A DNA stretch of 64,000 nt from Gelatoporia subvermispora B (GCA_000320605.2 KB445805.1:653095-717094), one strand, 5' to 3'; numbered from the stretch's first letter, positions 1 through 12,874 are shown. Notes: generated by a model not told the origin, from the letters alone. Numbers and translations are program-made.

Positions 1-55
1 ATCACTGTCGTTGCCCGTATTGATGATTAGACGAAACAAGTGGAGGTGACATTGC

Positions 56-334
56 TCACGGCATAGCCTGTACGAAGGCTTTCTCGTCGGGGAACCGATT
101 GATATCCCAAATATACCCAGCATACGCCTCGCCAACACCCGTCTTGATCCTGCGATACTCAACAAAAGCGAGGGATTGAATGCTAAGAGCCATTCTCTGT
201 CGGGGGAGCAGGAGAGGCAAACCAGCCCGTCGAAGGGCCAACATGGGTGTTAAACAGCGGTCAGTGCAACACCCACGGAGGGGGGGGCGGGTTAGGCATA
301 GAGCAGTACACGTAGTCCTCGTACAGTCGTCCAA
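56..334 (-). CDS. Doubtful small ORF at the left edge
   Basis: An open frame on the minus strand. Its last 45 codons, from an ATG near 193, have a normal protein-like composition (ending in ...DEKAFVQAMP, stop near 56). The upstream part is cysteine- and arginine-rich and looks like read-through of noncoding sequence. It may be the last exon of a gene or chance. I recognise no family, motif or splice partner. Confidence 0.2.
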   Translation of the reverse strand: MDDCTRTTCTALCLTRPPLRGCCTDRCLTPMLALRRAGLPLLLPRQRMALSIQSLAFVEYRRIKTGVGEAYAGYIWDINRFPDEKAFVQAMP

Positions 335-789
335 TTAGAAAGACAATGTAGACCCACAGCGGGAATCAAGGACACCGGCGGGAGAACGCGTCGGGCACGG
401 ATGTGGCAGGAAGTTACAAACGCAAGACTAGTTGTGGGAAGATCACGTGATATTTACAAACTCCGAAAGGCTTTTTTTGTAGTGTTGCAAATCTGCAGTA
501 ATTTGTAGTGTTTCGGGGTGACAATTAGTTTCCTGAGACCCACTACAGTCGTAGTGGGAATGCAGCTGTAGCGGTTGCGCCCGTATCATCCTTCACAGGC
601 ATGAGCGAGCCGTTCCGCTATAGGAACGTGACCCAAAGCGAAGGTGGATGTCGAATGCATGATCTTGACGCGGAAAATCTGCCATCTGGTGACGTCCGAG
701 TCTGTCAAGCTCCCAGAAGGATCTTTGGAGTGCAGAGGGAGATTTCGAGAGGACCATCCTGCAACATCTTCCTGATAAGAGGACCAACC
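335..789. other. Intergenic, no gene seen
   Basis: No convincing coding exon was seen. It contains a 10-bp perfect palindrome ATCACGTGAT at 442-451 with an E-box core (CACGTG), which could bind a bHLH-type factor. That role is inference only. Confidence 0.4.
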
Positions 790-1040
790 CAGAAATGTTC
801 CGATGTTGACGAACACGAGGCTGAGCGAACTCGGAGGCGAAGACCTCATGGCCGTCGAGGATGTCGAGGAGAATCGCAGGCAGGGGTAAGAGGCGCCCTG
901 CCCAGGTCGGGAATCTGCGTGCCAGCTCCGGGTCGGACCAAGCAACAGTCGGGAGGCCCTCGTCGCGCTTGTTTGCGCCTGTTCGCGGGTGGACGCCTGT
1001 GTTCTTACGCGATGACTGTCAACTGCGGTCACGATGTCTA
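790..1040 (+). repeat. Left arm of a diverged inverted repeat
   Basis: This segment matches the reverse complement of about 4682-4945. Shared stretches include GTTGACGAACACGAG, GGCGTCGAGGATGT-like sequence, AATCTGCGTGCCAGCTCCGGG and the TTTGCGCCTGTTC block. Similarity is strongest at 790-1000 and fades to about 1040. The two arms bracket the carnitine acetyltransferase gene. Frames crossing the repeat are open on both arms but have no recognisable domain. Confidence 0.75.
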
Positions 1041-1188
1041 GCATCGCCTTTTCATGACAAGTGTTATACATCTATTCCTAGATTAATATACAATATTGAT
1101 CCACATGGTTGCATATCAGTACAATTGCCGCGCACAAACTTCGAACCTAAAATGATCAGGAAGATATCCTCCAGCAGCCTTCCAACAC

Positions 1189-4100
1189 TCAGTACTCGAC
1201 AAGTGGGATAACACGACCTGTATGCATGTGAGTAACGATAACATCGCTCCAGCGAACCCGGTGACGTACCAGTGTTATAATACGACGGCATCCTCTTCCT
1301 CCTACCGAGAACCTCGACATCGCCGCTGTCAAAGAACGAATACCCAGCTATCCCACAGTCCATATCAGCTCCACCTGTAAGTAACACGCCGAAACACGGT
1401 ACGTACGCATGGTATCCCCATCATCATACACTCCGTCGCCGTTCGAGTGCCCGTTCAGCGGGCGGCCCGTCTTCGAGTCGCGCAGCACGCCCGCGTGGTC
1501 GACGAACGGCTCCGCGCGCTGGTTTGCCGCGAGGTGCAGTTGGATCAGTAGGCGCTGCACGTCAAGGAGGTACCCGTGGAGCGTGTCCAGGAAACGGCGC
1601 GTCTGCAGATGCTTCGACGAGGCACATCTACCACCAACGCGTGTGCATATGTGAGCTGGCTTCTAGTACACGTGTCGTTTGGACCAGACGGAAGACTTAC
1701 ACAGAGATCCCGTCTTCCTTGATGATGTACCCGATACCATACCCCTCCGCAGCGACGGGCCCGAAGCCGAACAGCCGAAGCGCAGGGTTGCCGCAGTTCG
1801 ATGTGCTCAGAATCGACGTGCTAAGCGTGGACCAGCCCGGATCAGTGAAGATGGGCGGGAGCGGCTTGCCCGAGGCGTTGTGAACCGACGGGGGCGACGG
1901 GGAGCGATCCGGAGAGCTGGAGCGCGGTTCGCGGTCGCGCTGCATCAGGCAGTACAGAGCATACAGGTGCCTGAAGGAAGGTCCCGCGAGATTAGCTCTC
2001 GCCGCAAGTCCGCGAGCGCTCCAAAGAACGCACCTGTCCTGGCCGAGACCCTGACTGCACTCCTTCGTCAGGCGGACATGGTTCTGACAGGCTTTCCGCA
2101 ACGTTGCTATCTTCTGCTCAGGGGGTGCATCAGAGAAGAAGGTCTGTATACCTGTCAGTTCGCCGTAAGCTGCCTATGATGACACGCGCGACGCACCTTC
2201 ACGAAGTCGACGCTCTGCGGCTGCACGGATCGGATCGCCTCCGTGCGTCCATGTAAGAACGACTTCGTCATCGCTGGCTCATAGGTGCATTCAATACGCC
2301 CTACACACATCTCAGCCTTCGCTCTCGTTCATACAACCAGTAGCACCCACCATACAGTCCATAATACGCCGCCTGGAACGCCATCTGCACGAACGCATCC
2401 GGGCTGAACCCATGGCTCGTGATGAAGCCCTTCCCGTACCCCTTGAACTCGAGCGCCTGGCAGTCGTTCTGGCAGATCAGGTCGCTCAGGCGCGTCTCCG
2501 CGAACCGGATCCCCGCGCGCAGCTCCGGGTACAGCGCCCACTCGAGCTTCTTCGGCGCCGTGTCGATCACGTACGCGGGCGACGGCGGCGGGTGGTGCGC
2601 GCCGAGCCCGTGCCGCGGCGCCTTGTACGACTTGGCGTGCGGCGAGAGCGGCGCGTGGAATAGCGTCGGCGCGGACGGGTTGATCGAGCGCGCGAGGAGC
2701 ATCAGGCCCTCGGTGAACACGTCCGCGGCATAACTGCGCGATTGTGAGACTGCGAAGGCGCGTGTGATGATTGCTGCGACTCACCGAAGGACGGTGTGGC
2801 CGTCTACGCCGGTATGTTCGAAGTTGATCCCCGCCGATCCGTCTGCGCATACTATAATCTGCAGCTACATTTTCAAGTCCGTGTCAGCTCCAGTCCACAG
2901 AATCACACCGTCCAAACGTACCTTGTCGTACCACCGATTCGTACACGTCCCCACCTGCACGCCCCCGCGCAGGCTATACGTCCCGCACAAGAAGTTATTG
3001 CACAAATCCGCGAGATTCTCCGGTGACGCGTCGTCGAGGCAGACAACGAACAGCGCGCGGTCGATGACCTCGAGACACTGCTCGTTGCTCTTGTTGCTAA
3101 TCAACGCTGCGCGCAGCCCAGCCCAGACGCGCCGATTCTCGGTAGAGAGCACCCCGATCGCGTTGCGCGCGACCTCGTGCACGGGAAGCTTGTCTGCGTC
3201 CTGCACGATCGCCTGAAGGTTGCGCAGGATTTCGCGCTCGGTTAGCACGGGGCGGTTCTCCATGTCCAGGACGTCGAACCAATCTGAATTAAGGTAAATT
3301 AGCTAGACGCTGTGCAATTGAGCAAGGGGTGGGGTGCTCACAAAACTGCCCTCGCCGCAGCACGACGATATGCCGCGAGTCGGGGTGCGTCTCCATCTTG
3401 CAGCCGCGCCGCGTCGGGATCCGCGCGGTGCCGAACAGACGGGTGTACTGGTCCATGTCGAGCGGTGCCCCGCGCACAGTATCGGGGTCAAGAATCTCCG
3501 CGCGGAGATCATGGATGAAGCCCAGAGACGAGATGATCAGTGATGCCGCGCGGGGAAGCTGTTGGCCTCGGTCTGGTGTAGGATCGTTCCTAAACGACAA
3601 CAACGAGAGTCAGGATGGATGGCTTGTGCTGAGGCGGATGCTGGCTAGATGGAAAAGTCGACTATCGCGAGCCCCGATAGGGACATGCACCTCTGCCTGT
3701 ACCTGCGCCGGCCTGCACAGCGTCGCTCGGACTCAGTCTGGGCTGTACACGAGATGCACATACGAAATCAAGGCGTGAGTTCGCGTGACGTCACCGGCGC
3801 GAGCGGGAGCAGTAGTGGGTGCTGCCGTCGCGTCTGCAGCACGCGGTAACTCATGTGGCTGAACTCGTCAAGTATTGCAACATGAGATATGCTCTCGGGC
3901 TACTGCAACACCTCACAAGCATCACAGGGATTTCGCTATCGACAACAATCATAATGACAGACGAAGAATCTGATGAGGGAGTGACAGAGACACGTACTCG
4001 AGCACGAAGAACGGGTTGAGGGCAAGAACGACCGGATCCGAATGTGAGAGGTACGACTCGTACCTACGCCGTGTGTGAGCGAGGGGCGGTCAGTCACTGG

Positions 4101-4439
4101 AGACGACGTACCAAAACTCCTCGATGTAGCTGAGTAGACGTATGCGTCAGTGCGCGCGCAGTCGGGACGAAGATAGCGTGCGCACCTCGCCTTGTCCTTT
4201 GCATACTCGATCAAACGCTCCTGCATGCGCGGCCCGTCGTTCTGCAGAAACTCCTCGACCGCACGCTTCGTGGCTTCGTGTTCCACCTCGTCCTGCAGGC
4301 CCTCGAGCGAAGCGAGATATCTCTTGCACGTCTCTCCGAGGGGTGGGATGGGGAGCTTGGGTAGCTCATCCTGTCGTGCAAAGGTCCTGTGCTCGGCGGG
4401 GTGTGAGTCGAACTTTGTGACGGGGTTGGAGGAGGCCAT
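1189..4439 (-). CDS. Carnitine O-acetyltransferase
   Basis: Choline/carnitine acyltransferase family enzyme that moves acetyl groups between CoA and carnitine so acetyl units can cross membranes. Spliced from about ten exons to roughly 650 residues. The N-terminus has LPKLPIPPLGETCKRY and YLSHSDPVVLALNPFFVLE, both typical of the family. The centre carries the catalytic-histidine region NFEHTGVDGHTVLR. The C-terminal half has the substrate-binding segment with STS (LSTSILSTSNCG) followed by GFGPVAAEGYGIGY. The start is the ATG at 4439, just before the conserved block. The last intron (1218-1269) joins YYNTG to RVIPLVEY and a TGA at 1189, a short ending like that of fungal relatives. No peroxisomal SKL-type tail and no clear mitochondrial presequence are seen, so a cytosolic isoform is inferred. 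The gene is bracketed by an inverted repeat. Confidence 0.93.
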
Positions 4440-4681
4440 GGCTGATGCTATCGACCTGATGCGCGGGGTGCAGTAGATATAGGCGGGCGAGAAGAGGGCG
4501 CGGAAGAAGGTTTGACGACCGACATGAGAGCAGAGGCTGCGCGTCGAGGTCGGAGCCTAAGACGAAAGCAGCGATGCGGGGTAATCATGCGGACACTGCG
4601 ATCAATCTCCGCTCCCCCGCGCCTGACCCCGCCTCCGCCCCTCTCCTCGCCTATGCGCCCCCGCACCGACGGACTTAGCAC

Positions 4682-4945
4682 GGCCTAGACAATTCCTCGG
4701 CCGACCATTTCGGACGCACCCACAAGATGGCCGAGAAGGCTTCCACCCGTGAACAGGCGCAAACAGGCGCGACGAAGGCCTCCCGAGTCAATTGCACCCC
4801 TTGTTGCTCGGTCCGGCCCGGAGCTGGCACGCAGATTGCCGGGTTTGGACAAGCGCCCTCTTGACTCTCGTCGAACATCCTCGACGCCCATGACGTCTTT
4901 ACTTCCGACTTAGCTGAGTCTCGTGTTCGTCAACAGCCGGAACAT
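4682..4945 (-). repeat. Right arm of the diverged inverted repeat
   Basis: Reverse-complement partner of 790-1040. It begins about 240 bp upstream of the carnitine acetyltransferase start, so it lies in or just beyond that gene's promoter. The arms differ by many point changes and small indels, so the duplication is old. Confidence 0.75.
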
Positions 4946-5941
4946 CGCTGGATGCCTCCGTCTGGTCAGGGCCAATGTTTCTGGATATTCCTATGAAGGC
5001 TTACCCCCTAGTACAGTAATACCAGAGACAGTCTTTCTGACGATTTATATACGCACCATGGCAGTCTCTACCACGAGTGCCTTCCTCGCCTCGGATGCAA
5101 TTGTACCTCGCTTCCACAGCTCTGATGTGCGTGTATGACACCTGGTCTCATCGAATGCTCTCGGCACCGGCTTGCACAAGGTAAGTAGATATTGTCCGCA
5201 ACATCGCACACCTCCCATGCTCTTCGAACAAAGCAGATAGAACACTCCGCAATATCAAGCGCATGCAGCACGACTTTTGGGGTTGGACCGGGGCCGTGAC
5301 GGCCACTAAATGATCCGTAGCTATATCGCCGTTGGATTGCGTATGCATTTCCAAGTCACGGCAAGGTGCAGAGAACTCGAAGATCAGATTCTGAGATAAC
5401 ATGTCTCGATGAAGTCTTGAGAGAAACAGTCCACTTTCAATTGATACAGCTAGTAGGCGCGTTGGAGCCATGTGTCAAAATGAGCAAAAAGAAATGATAT
5501 GGAAGAATCAGTGGGTGTACGAGGAAGAGACGCTGTGGACTGGGGGCATTCGCTGTGGACTGGGGGCATTCGAGCCACAGGTTTCGACCTGAGCTCCCTC
5601 TCAAAGTATCGGAGTTCCTTCTGCACAACATGCATTCAAATGTTGAGGATCACACAGGAATATTCACAGTCATAATCGTTCGAGCATTGAGCGGGCAGCC
5701 CGGACAGCGACATCGAGAGGAAATGCAGCCCGTAGTTCCGGGCTCGGTATCTGCGGCGTCAGTCACCTGAATAAATGTATCGGAGTCGAATGCGCAGGCC
5801 AACCCGGATTCCGTTGGTTGCCACAACATACGACGTCAAAACACGCTATTGCGCCCGTCAGTGCATGCGTCCGACGTCCGCCTCTACAAGGCTGGTGCTT
5901 GAAGCTATAGGATTGCTGAATAACATAAAAGACACAATAGC
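4946..5941. other. Intergenic, with a short tandem duplication
   Basis: No gene could be assembled on either strand. The one structured item is an exact tandem duplication of the 20-mer CGCTGTGGACTGGGGGCATT at 5531-5550 and 5551-5570. The right part probably holds the 3' UTR of the Mio gene. Confidence 0.5.
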
Positions 5942-8900
5942 TTACAACTCGTCAGCGCAGCGGCAGTCGCAGCCTGCGACCGGGCATGTCCCATGTGCCC
6001 GACTTCTGTCCTCACTGTAGAACCACTGGAGGATATGTGAGGCATGTCCACCATGTCGACACGTCTGGCAAAAGACAAGTGCCTCGTTCATGGTATCTGC
6101 ACAGAGTTCACAACGTTAAATGACAGCCTCGGATAAAGTTTTGACGACACTTACCTCCCGGGTCTATATACGTTGGGAAGTGATTTCGTCCAGCCGTAGG
6201 AGCGATATCGAGCGTCATGAGGCAGATGCAGCATTTGGGCAAAGGGCGAGCGCAGTTCGGGCATGCAGTGGGCTACGCAAAGTCTCGTCAACAATGCAAT
6301 AGGAACATCAGCCGCGCATACATACACGGGGGGTATTGGCCGTGGAGAACGGCGGGTCCATGGGCTTGTTACAGTAGTTGCACCGTATGAGTATCTGGCG
6401 GGGAGCCCACTCGAACGGCGGGAGGTCTCCGCCCTGGACTGCCTTTTGCAGAACCTTCCCGCGGTCGATGTCGAACTGGCAGCGATGGTGGAATAGCTTC
6501 CAGCCATCGAGGAGATCCCTATACGTATCCAGCCACCGGGCCGCACGTGCATCGTGAGCTCGGAATGGGGAGAGCGACGACAGGATAGCAGCCGATTGGA
6601 CATCGCCGGTGATGTCCACGTAGGCCTGGAGGACGTCCATTCCAGCGTGGGTCAGCCCGGTCACGATCAGCCCTTCAATATCGCCGTCGAGGCAACAACG
6701 TTCCTTGACCCGGCGCAAGTACGGTGATAGCTCGCGGTCGTCTAAGAATTGGAACGCGATTGCGAGGCGTTCTCGGAGAGGCAGCGAGTCCTCCTGGAGG
6801 ACCTCCGTCCAGTCACCCACAGTCAGATAGGAGAGCATGGCGCGGAGGTAAGGGTCTTGAAGCCGGACAATAAGCCGCTCGCAGTGCTCAATCAATTCGG
6901 GGTTCTTCATAATGATGTTGCTCGAAGATGGTGTCAGTGCAGCGAGCATTCCAGACATCATGTGGTGTGTCTCGTCTACGAGATTGGGTCAGTCGAAAAG
7001 CTATATCAATGGAAGCTCGGTGCTTACCTGCGCTTCGCATCAGCAGCTCGACCGCGGCTTTGTGTTGTCCCGTGAAGACAAGCCAACAGGCAGCTTGCGA
7101 GAACCTCTCCTCCTTCTCCCACCTATCAGAAGCGATTAGTCCAGTGATCGCAGTATATTCCATTTCCACATACCTCCGGATGGCATGAGCCAAGTCATCT
7201 TCGGCTAGACTCCACCCGCATAGCTGCAGCGCCAGTTGCCTCTGTGGAAGTCTATTGGTCGCCACTAATGGTCGCCAAGAAGGCCTCTCGATACCATTAC
7301 GCGCATTAATCGCGAGCACAGCCGCGACAAAGTCGTCTGGCACAGCAGCAGAGTGGTGACTGCGACGTCTTGAGCCGTGCCGTGACGTTGATCGGCCTTG
7401 TTTCGCCTCCAGAGAGAGACTGGCGATTGTAGGAGTGACAGGAATGTCAAGAAGAGCACGTGGTGGCATGCGGGGAGTGGTAGGTGGTGCAGATGGTTGT
7501 GTCTGAACAGGCTTGAAGCCCTCCCAGATCCCTTGCAGACCTTGGTAGGCGAAGTTGTAGCCATCATGTTTCGGTGAGGGCCAGCATAGGGCCTCCTCTG
7601 CATCTGAAAGAACGTAAGCCTTACCACATGAGTCGTACTCGTTGAATAGGCGACTCACGATTGATCCATAGCCAAACCTCGGGAAGGGTGACTTCGTCGG
7701 GAGAAGTCTCCTTAACGACAATCGAGTTATGTCGTGGCTATAATGCCCATCAGGACGAGACCACGATGAAAAACCCGGGTGCTTACGTTGATGAGCCCGT
7801 AACCCTTGATGACACGACGGCGCATGACCATAGAGATATCATCCGCTACCACCTGTCGGATGCTCTGGCCTCTCAAGTCATGTTTGACCAGCGACGTGGT
7901 GCTTCCACGTTGCTTATGGTGAAGATGCCTCCCATTGCTTCCACCAAAGCTTGCACCGTTCCAAGCCAAACCGCGTCGTGCCTCCGTTGCCGGGGTCTCC
8001 ATGGCGTGCGCGAGATCACTCCGGGCCACGGCATTGTACTCGAACTGCAGACTACGCAATGTCGCCGCGGGGCTGTACGTGCGGCTCCTCCCGCGTCGCA
8101 TCATGACGCCCGCCTCTGAGGCTGCAGACGGCGGCGGGTTCAGCGCGGGAAAACCTTCTTCGTCGCCCCTGCCAAACAGCGGCGGAGGCGTCCCGGAGAG
8201 AGTGCGGTTGCGCGGGGCGGATTGCGCACGGCCGGAGTACCTGTCGACGGAATGCGCCTGGGATTGGGGAAGAGAGGGCTGCGCGATGATGTCCCACGGC
8301 TCGGGGGGCGGCTCAAGGTCGCGAATCCCTGGTATGATGCGGTATGAACGGCCAGTCCCGATAGCGATGTCGCCTCGTGCACTCCAGGGTGTGTGCTTCG
8401 GAGTATCGTGTACTGCGTAGAGTTCGAGGTCGCCATGCTTGTTGGCCACTAGGACGTTCGATGTTAGGGGACAAGGATAGGTGCTGGGGACGAGCGCAAA
8501 TGAGACGATGGGGCGCGAGAAGTTCTTTGCTAAGAGAAGTCAGCCCCATGGAAGGAGAGGACGTGATCACTGCACATACTGTGGCGTGTATCCGCGAGAA
8601 CAAGGTTGTATGGGGCGTTAGCGCCTCCTTCAGCCGCGGTCGCCGTATTGCTTGAGGTCGTGGCACCCCACGGAAGCATGCTGGACGGGTTCGCCCATGA
8701 CGACCGAGGAGCCCGACGAGACTGCGATGAGTCCCGAGACCCGTCACCGTCGGGTGTGGATAGTTCCACCGCCTCAGCCTGTCGCAGATCCCAAAATCTG
8801 ACGTGGTGAGCATCCTTTCCCAGCGACGCGAGGATCCCTCGACGTATACTTGAGAACTCCAGGGATGCAATTGAAGCAGTAGGCGGAACACGCTCGCCGT

Positions 8901-9769
8901 CCGCGGCCGCATCCTTCTCGGTGAACGTGAGCAGCGGTTGCGACAGTCGGCGGGTGTCCAGGATGGTGATCACTCCCTCGCCGTAACATGCCACCCGGTG
9001 CATGTCCAGTAGATCAGTGGCAATGCCCTGAACTCTGCAAGACACGCTTGAGGATGGATTCTGGGAATGTCGAGAATCAAAGAGGCGAAGAGACCGGTTT
9101 GACACGCCGGCTAGCAGCAGGTGCTTGGATTGCGGGAGAAAAGATACCGAGGAGACGGTTTCCGCGGTGACGTATTGCGTAACGGTTCGTGGGTCTCCCC
9201 TTGAGCTTGAGGAAGATTGGCTGCGATTGTTCTGGGATCCTGCCATGCTAATGGCTGGGGGAACTGCCGGCTTCAATGTGAGCACGGGCAGTGCGGCCTG
9301 GACATCCCATATAACCAGACTACTGTCATTCCTTGCTTTCTCAAGCCCCGTGGCAAGTATGTTCGGGTCCGCAGACGAGAAGGAAATGGCGTTGCAAGCT
9401 CTCGATGTACGCAGCGGCAACGTTACGGAAGGTCCGCTCGACAGGATGTGGTTGCGGGTATATTTCGTGGCCTCTAATCGAATGAGGTCCACCTTTCCGT
9501 TCGTGAGTCCAACAGCAACAAGGTCGTCCAGATTGGCATCGGGAGACCATGCGAAACACTAGGACAGAGTCAGGACATCATGAACAGCGGCTCGGTGGAA
9601 GACAAGTGCTCACCTTCATCAACGACAAGTCGAGGTGCGACGTCAACTGTCTGATTTCGATTGACTCTGGCAGCCATTCATACAGTGTAATTTGCGAACC
9701 GCCTCCCACTACGAACTTGTTCTCATGGCGAGGATGCCACAGAATGCGTTTGTCTGCTTGAGTGCCCAT
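5942..9769 (-). CDS. Mio/SEA4-like WD40 and RING subunit of GATOR2/SEACAT
   Basis: Homologue of MIOS (yeast Sea4), a subunit of the vacuole/lysosome-associated complex that relieves inhibition of TORC1 when amino acids are present. The N-terminus (ADKRILWHPRHENKFVVGG) and WD40 blades such as SLVIWDVQAALPVL and HHVRFWDLRQAEAV match Mio. A helical middle follows (LQLCGWSLAEDDL, YLTVGDWTEVL). The C-terminus has two zinc-binding parts: ACPNCARPLPKCCICLM, then FCQTCRHGGHASHILQWF with a final CPVAGCDCRCADEL and TAA. The start is the ATG at 9769; an in-frame stop lies further upstream. A serine/proline-rich linker separates propeller and helical parts. About ten exons, roughly 1,100 residues. Intact as far as can be seen. 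Confidence 0.92.
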
Positions 9770-10276
9770 CTTCGAATCCCCCGGATCCCGACGCGACGCT
9801 GGTTTTGTGGTCTTCTCTACTTTGCCAGAGGCGTCTATGCTTATACGAAGCACTTATAGAATTCAGCTAGACGACCAGAATGAATTGGCGGCATAGAGCC
9901 CCGAAGGGAGGAAGGAGCAAGAGCTACCATACAGAACGAGAAGAGGACGCGACTTGGTGCGTCGCGTCGCGCGTCCAAACCGTTCACGCGTTCCCCTCGG
10001 TTCTTCCTCTGCCTCTGACCCTCTCGATTTTCAAGTGTTGCTGTTGACGAATTCAAACGATTAGGTCTCAACCGCGCTCGCTCCCTGTGCATCTGATGTG
10101 CTAGACTGGATATACAAAGATTTTGCACCGCTCGACACGCTCCTCGCGCATTTCAGAATGGCAAGACAGGACTCAATAGTAGAAAACACTCAATCTTGCT
10201 GGCCCGAGATATCTTGAGGGCACGGTGTTATACATACATCCAGCAGGAATCAAAGCACAAACGCCACCTCCGTATC
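9770..10276. other. Intergenic between Mio and HDAC genes
   Basis: This 507-bp spacer lies upstream of Mio and downstream of the same-strand HDAC gene. It should hold the Mio promoter and the HDAC 3' UTR. An open minus frame (9841-10128) is arginine-rich and not convincing as protein. No TATA box is evident. Confidence 0.5.
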
Positions 10277-12368
10277 TTAGTCGTCATCTTCGTCTTGCTC
10301 ATCGTCCCCGTCTTCATCTATGTCTGACTCTTCTGCAGGGGACAACACCTCCCCACTCCTCCCGCCCGTAGCCATTGTCTCTGCGACGCTCCTTGCCCTT
10401 CTCAACCTGCCAGTCTCCACCAGCACTTGCTCCCTACTCACATCCCACCGCGCCGCACTGTGAAAGAATCTTCGTCTCGAGGGTGGGCTCCGCTCCACGG
10501 TGTCTCCTGAGCACAATGGGTCGTAGTCATAGTAGCCCGACCCGTCCTCTTCCATGCGCGGCACGTTGAAGAACTGGCTCGTAAGGATACTCATGCGCTG
10601 CTTTTCTGTCGCGTGAATGCGCCGTCCACGCCGGCCGCGTCCCTGGCTAAGCGAAGAGTCGTCCGAGAGCGGTTCTTCTTCATTGGCCACTTCGGATCCT
10701 GTTGTCTGCTGCTCATAGACGAACCGCGAGTGCTCTGTTCAATACTTCAGAAATTTTTTCCTCGCCTCTCAGGAGCAGAGAAGACATACGAGCTAGCCGT
10801 TTGTCCAGGTCGTCGGCCTCATCGCTTCTCCGTGTCAAACCTAGATGTGCTCCAAGGCTCTCTCGTGGCACGTCATGCAACCCGACAGATGGCGCATGCT
10901 GGAGCTCAGACAGATTTCTCAGGACAGCCGTTCTGTAGAACTCGGCCTTCAGACTGGTACTGAAAATCGAAATCAAGACCACTCACTTCACCTTCTCCAA
11001 CGACCCATCCTTGACGTTTAAGTCGTCCATGTTGTTCGCCACAACCTCCAGGCGATACCGCGGCCCGAACCACTCGAAATATTCGTTCCAAGGCATATTG
11101 GGGTCAATCTCGTTCTCGATTCCAAGCGCGCACGCAGTTTCGTATGCCCAGGTCCGCGCAACATTCTTCACCGTGTACCCGCCTCCGCCGAGGAGGACAA
11201 GCGGGATGTTCCGCGCGCGGATATACTGCACACATCGCGCGTGGCCCTCCATACTCAGGTTGAAGCAGCCGAGCTTGTCCCCTGAGAGCGAATCTGCGCC
11301 GCACTGAAGTACAATTGCGGACGGCTGGAATACCTCGAGAACTTTATCTATCACCTAGCGAACAATTGTCAGATATCTCACGATAGTGATCTGGCGGAGA
11401 GCTTACGGGTGAGAAAACACTCATAAAGGACTCGTCGTTAATCCCATCCTTGAGTGGCACGTTCACCGCGTATCCCTTCCCTTTCCCTCTACCTCTGTCG
11501 CGAATATCACCTGTCCCAGGGAAGTACTCGCCGAATTTATGAAACGAGCAGGTCATGACGCGGTCCGTAGTGTAGAACGCCTCCTCGACACCGTCGCCAT
11601 GATGGCAGTCGATGTCGATGTAGAGAACGCGGGGGACCGAGCGGAGCAGTTCGAGGATGGCAAGAACGATATCGTTTATGTAGCAGAAGCCGGACGCTTC
11701 GCGTTTCTTGGCGTGGTGTAGCCCTCCAGCCCAGTTGATAGCGATGTCTGCGGCCCCGCTTGTCAGACGTTGCGCCGCGGCTGGATGCATAAGTGATTGG
11801 AATATTCAGGGTGAATCCTGAAACGGACTTCGTGGAAGTTGCGCACCGATTGATCCACCAGCGGATATAGAGCAGAATTCGAAGACACCTTCGAACACCG
11901 GGTTGTCGTCTCCTACCAGAACTACATGCTATGTGAGAGATCGCCGCTACACATCACTGAACAAACGTACATCGGGAGCCATGAAACGTCAGTTCCTCTG
12001 CTGTTTCTGGAGTGACACGAGAAAGGAACTGGACATATTCGTCTGTGTGGAAGCGGGTCATTGTCTCGGCTGAAGCACGACTCGCCCGCTGATTTTGGGA
12101 GCGGATTGCAGAACATATTCACTCAGCAAAGCGTTGTAAGATGAACACATTGTACACGTACCAGCACGTCCATCTTTCCTAGCATGTTGTATGCAGAGAC
12201 GAGTTCGTGTGTTATCCGCATTCGTTGTGGCTTCATGTAATGTCCAAGTCCATAGGCGAATGCACCGACATCCGCTGCATTTTCAGAATAGGTTCAGAGT
12301 TTGGAGGAGCATCGGAGAGAGTCAGGATGTTTACGGTCGTAATAGTATGCCACTCTCCGTTTTGACAT
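10277..12368 (-). CDS. rpd3: Class I histone deacetylase, RPD3/Clr6 type
   Basis: Zn-dependent lysine deacetylase, catalytic subunit of Sin3/Rpd3-type co-repressor complexes in the nucleus. Exon 1 (ATG at 12368) gives [11 protein letters not shown] and splices to [20 protein letters not shown], the hallmark RPD3 N-terminus. The core has the catalytic His pair in [12 protein letters not shown], metal ligands in [15 protein letters not shown], the ligand/substrate region [16 protein letters not shown] and the transition-state tyrosine in [12 protein letters not shown]. After the catalytic domain comes a long, variable C-terminal region rich in Ser and Arg that ends in an acidic run (about 12 Asp/Glu in the last 17 residues, stop at 10277). 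Such a tail is usual for the family. RPD3 is favoured over Hos2 by [10 protein letters not shown] and [14 protein letters not shown]. Confidence 0.93.
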
Positions 12369-12874
12369 GGCGTTGGAAGGATGAGAACAAGTTGTGCGCT
12401 CGCCACAATTGCCCTGCCCGATTTCCTCGGCTTCTCGCGGGGAGTCCGGACCGGAAACACCGCACGGAACTCTTGATCACGTGGCAAATAGTGCGCGTCT
12501 CTGCGCGGAAGCAATTTGGCGCAGCGCCGCAGCCTACCCATCAGACCTCACTGGCTGCAATTCTTGTCCAAAGTCATATCAGGAGGATATCCTCACTTGG
12601 TGCACTGATGCATCGTACAAAGTACTACTTAACGAACAATGGGCTGTACTCCAGTGCCAGGCGTGAATTCAACGACCCGCACTGCGATGATCAACCAGGA
12701 GCGTATCTTCTACGTCACGCTCTCGAGGTGCTTCGGTATAGCGCCCGTTCCGCATGTTCTGAGTCGCTGCTGCATTCTGCTGCGGTGCACGCTTGAGCTC
12801 CACCCTCTCTGACCTGATAACAGCCGGAAACCCCGGCGGCCATGCTGATGTCTCGCGAACCTTTCTCTGCAGCA
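12369..12874. promoter_or_regulatory. Divergent promoter region, HDAC and orphan gene
   Basis: About 500 bp separates the HDAC start (minus) from the coiled-coil orphan start (plus), so it must serve both directions. A CACGTG E-box occurs at about 12478-12483. No good TATA box was found on either side. Open frames here look fortuitous. Confidence 0.4.

Noticed and set aside
2329..2850. Arginine-rich minus-strand ORF of 173 codons
   Set aside because: Same strand as the carnitine acetyltransferase but in another frame; the family-conserved frame is clear.
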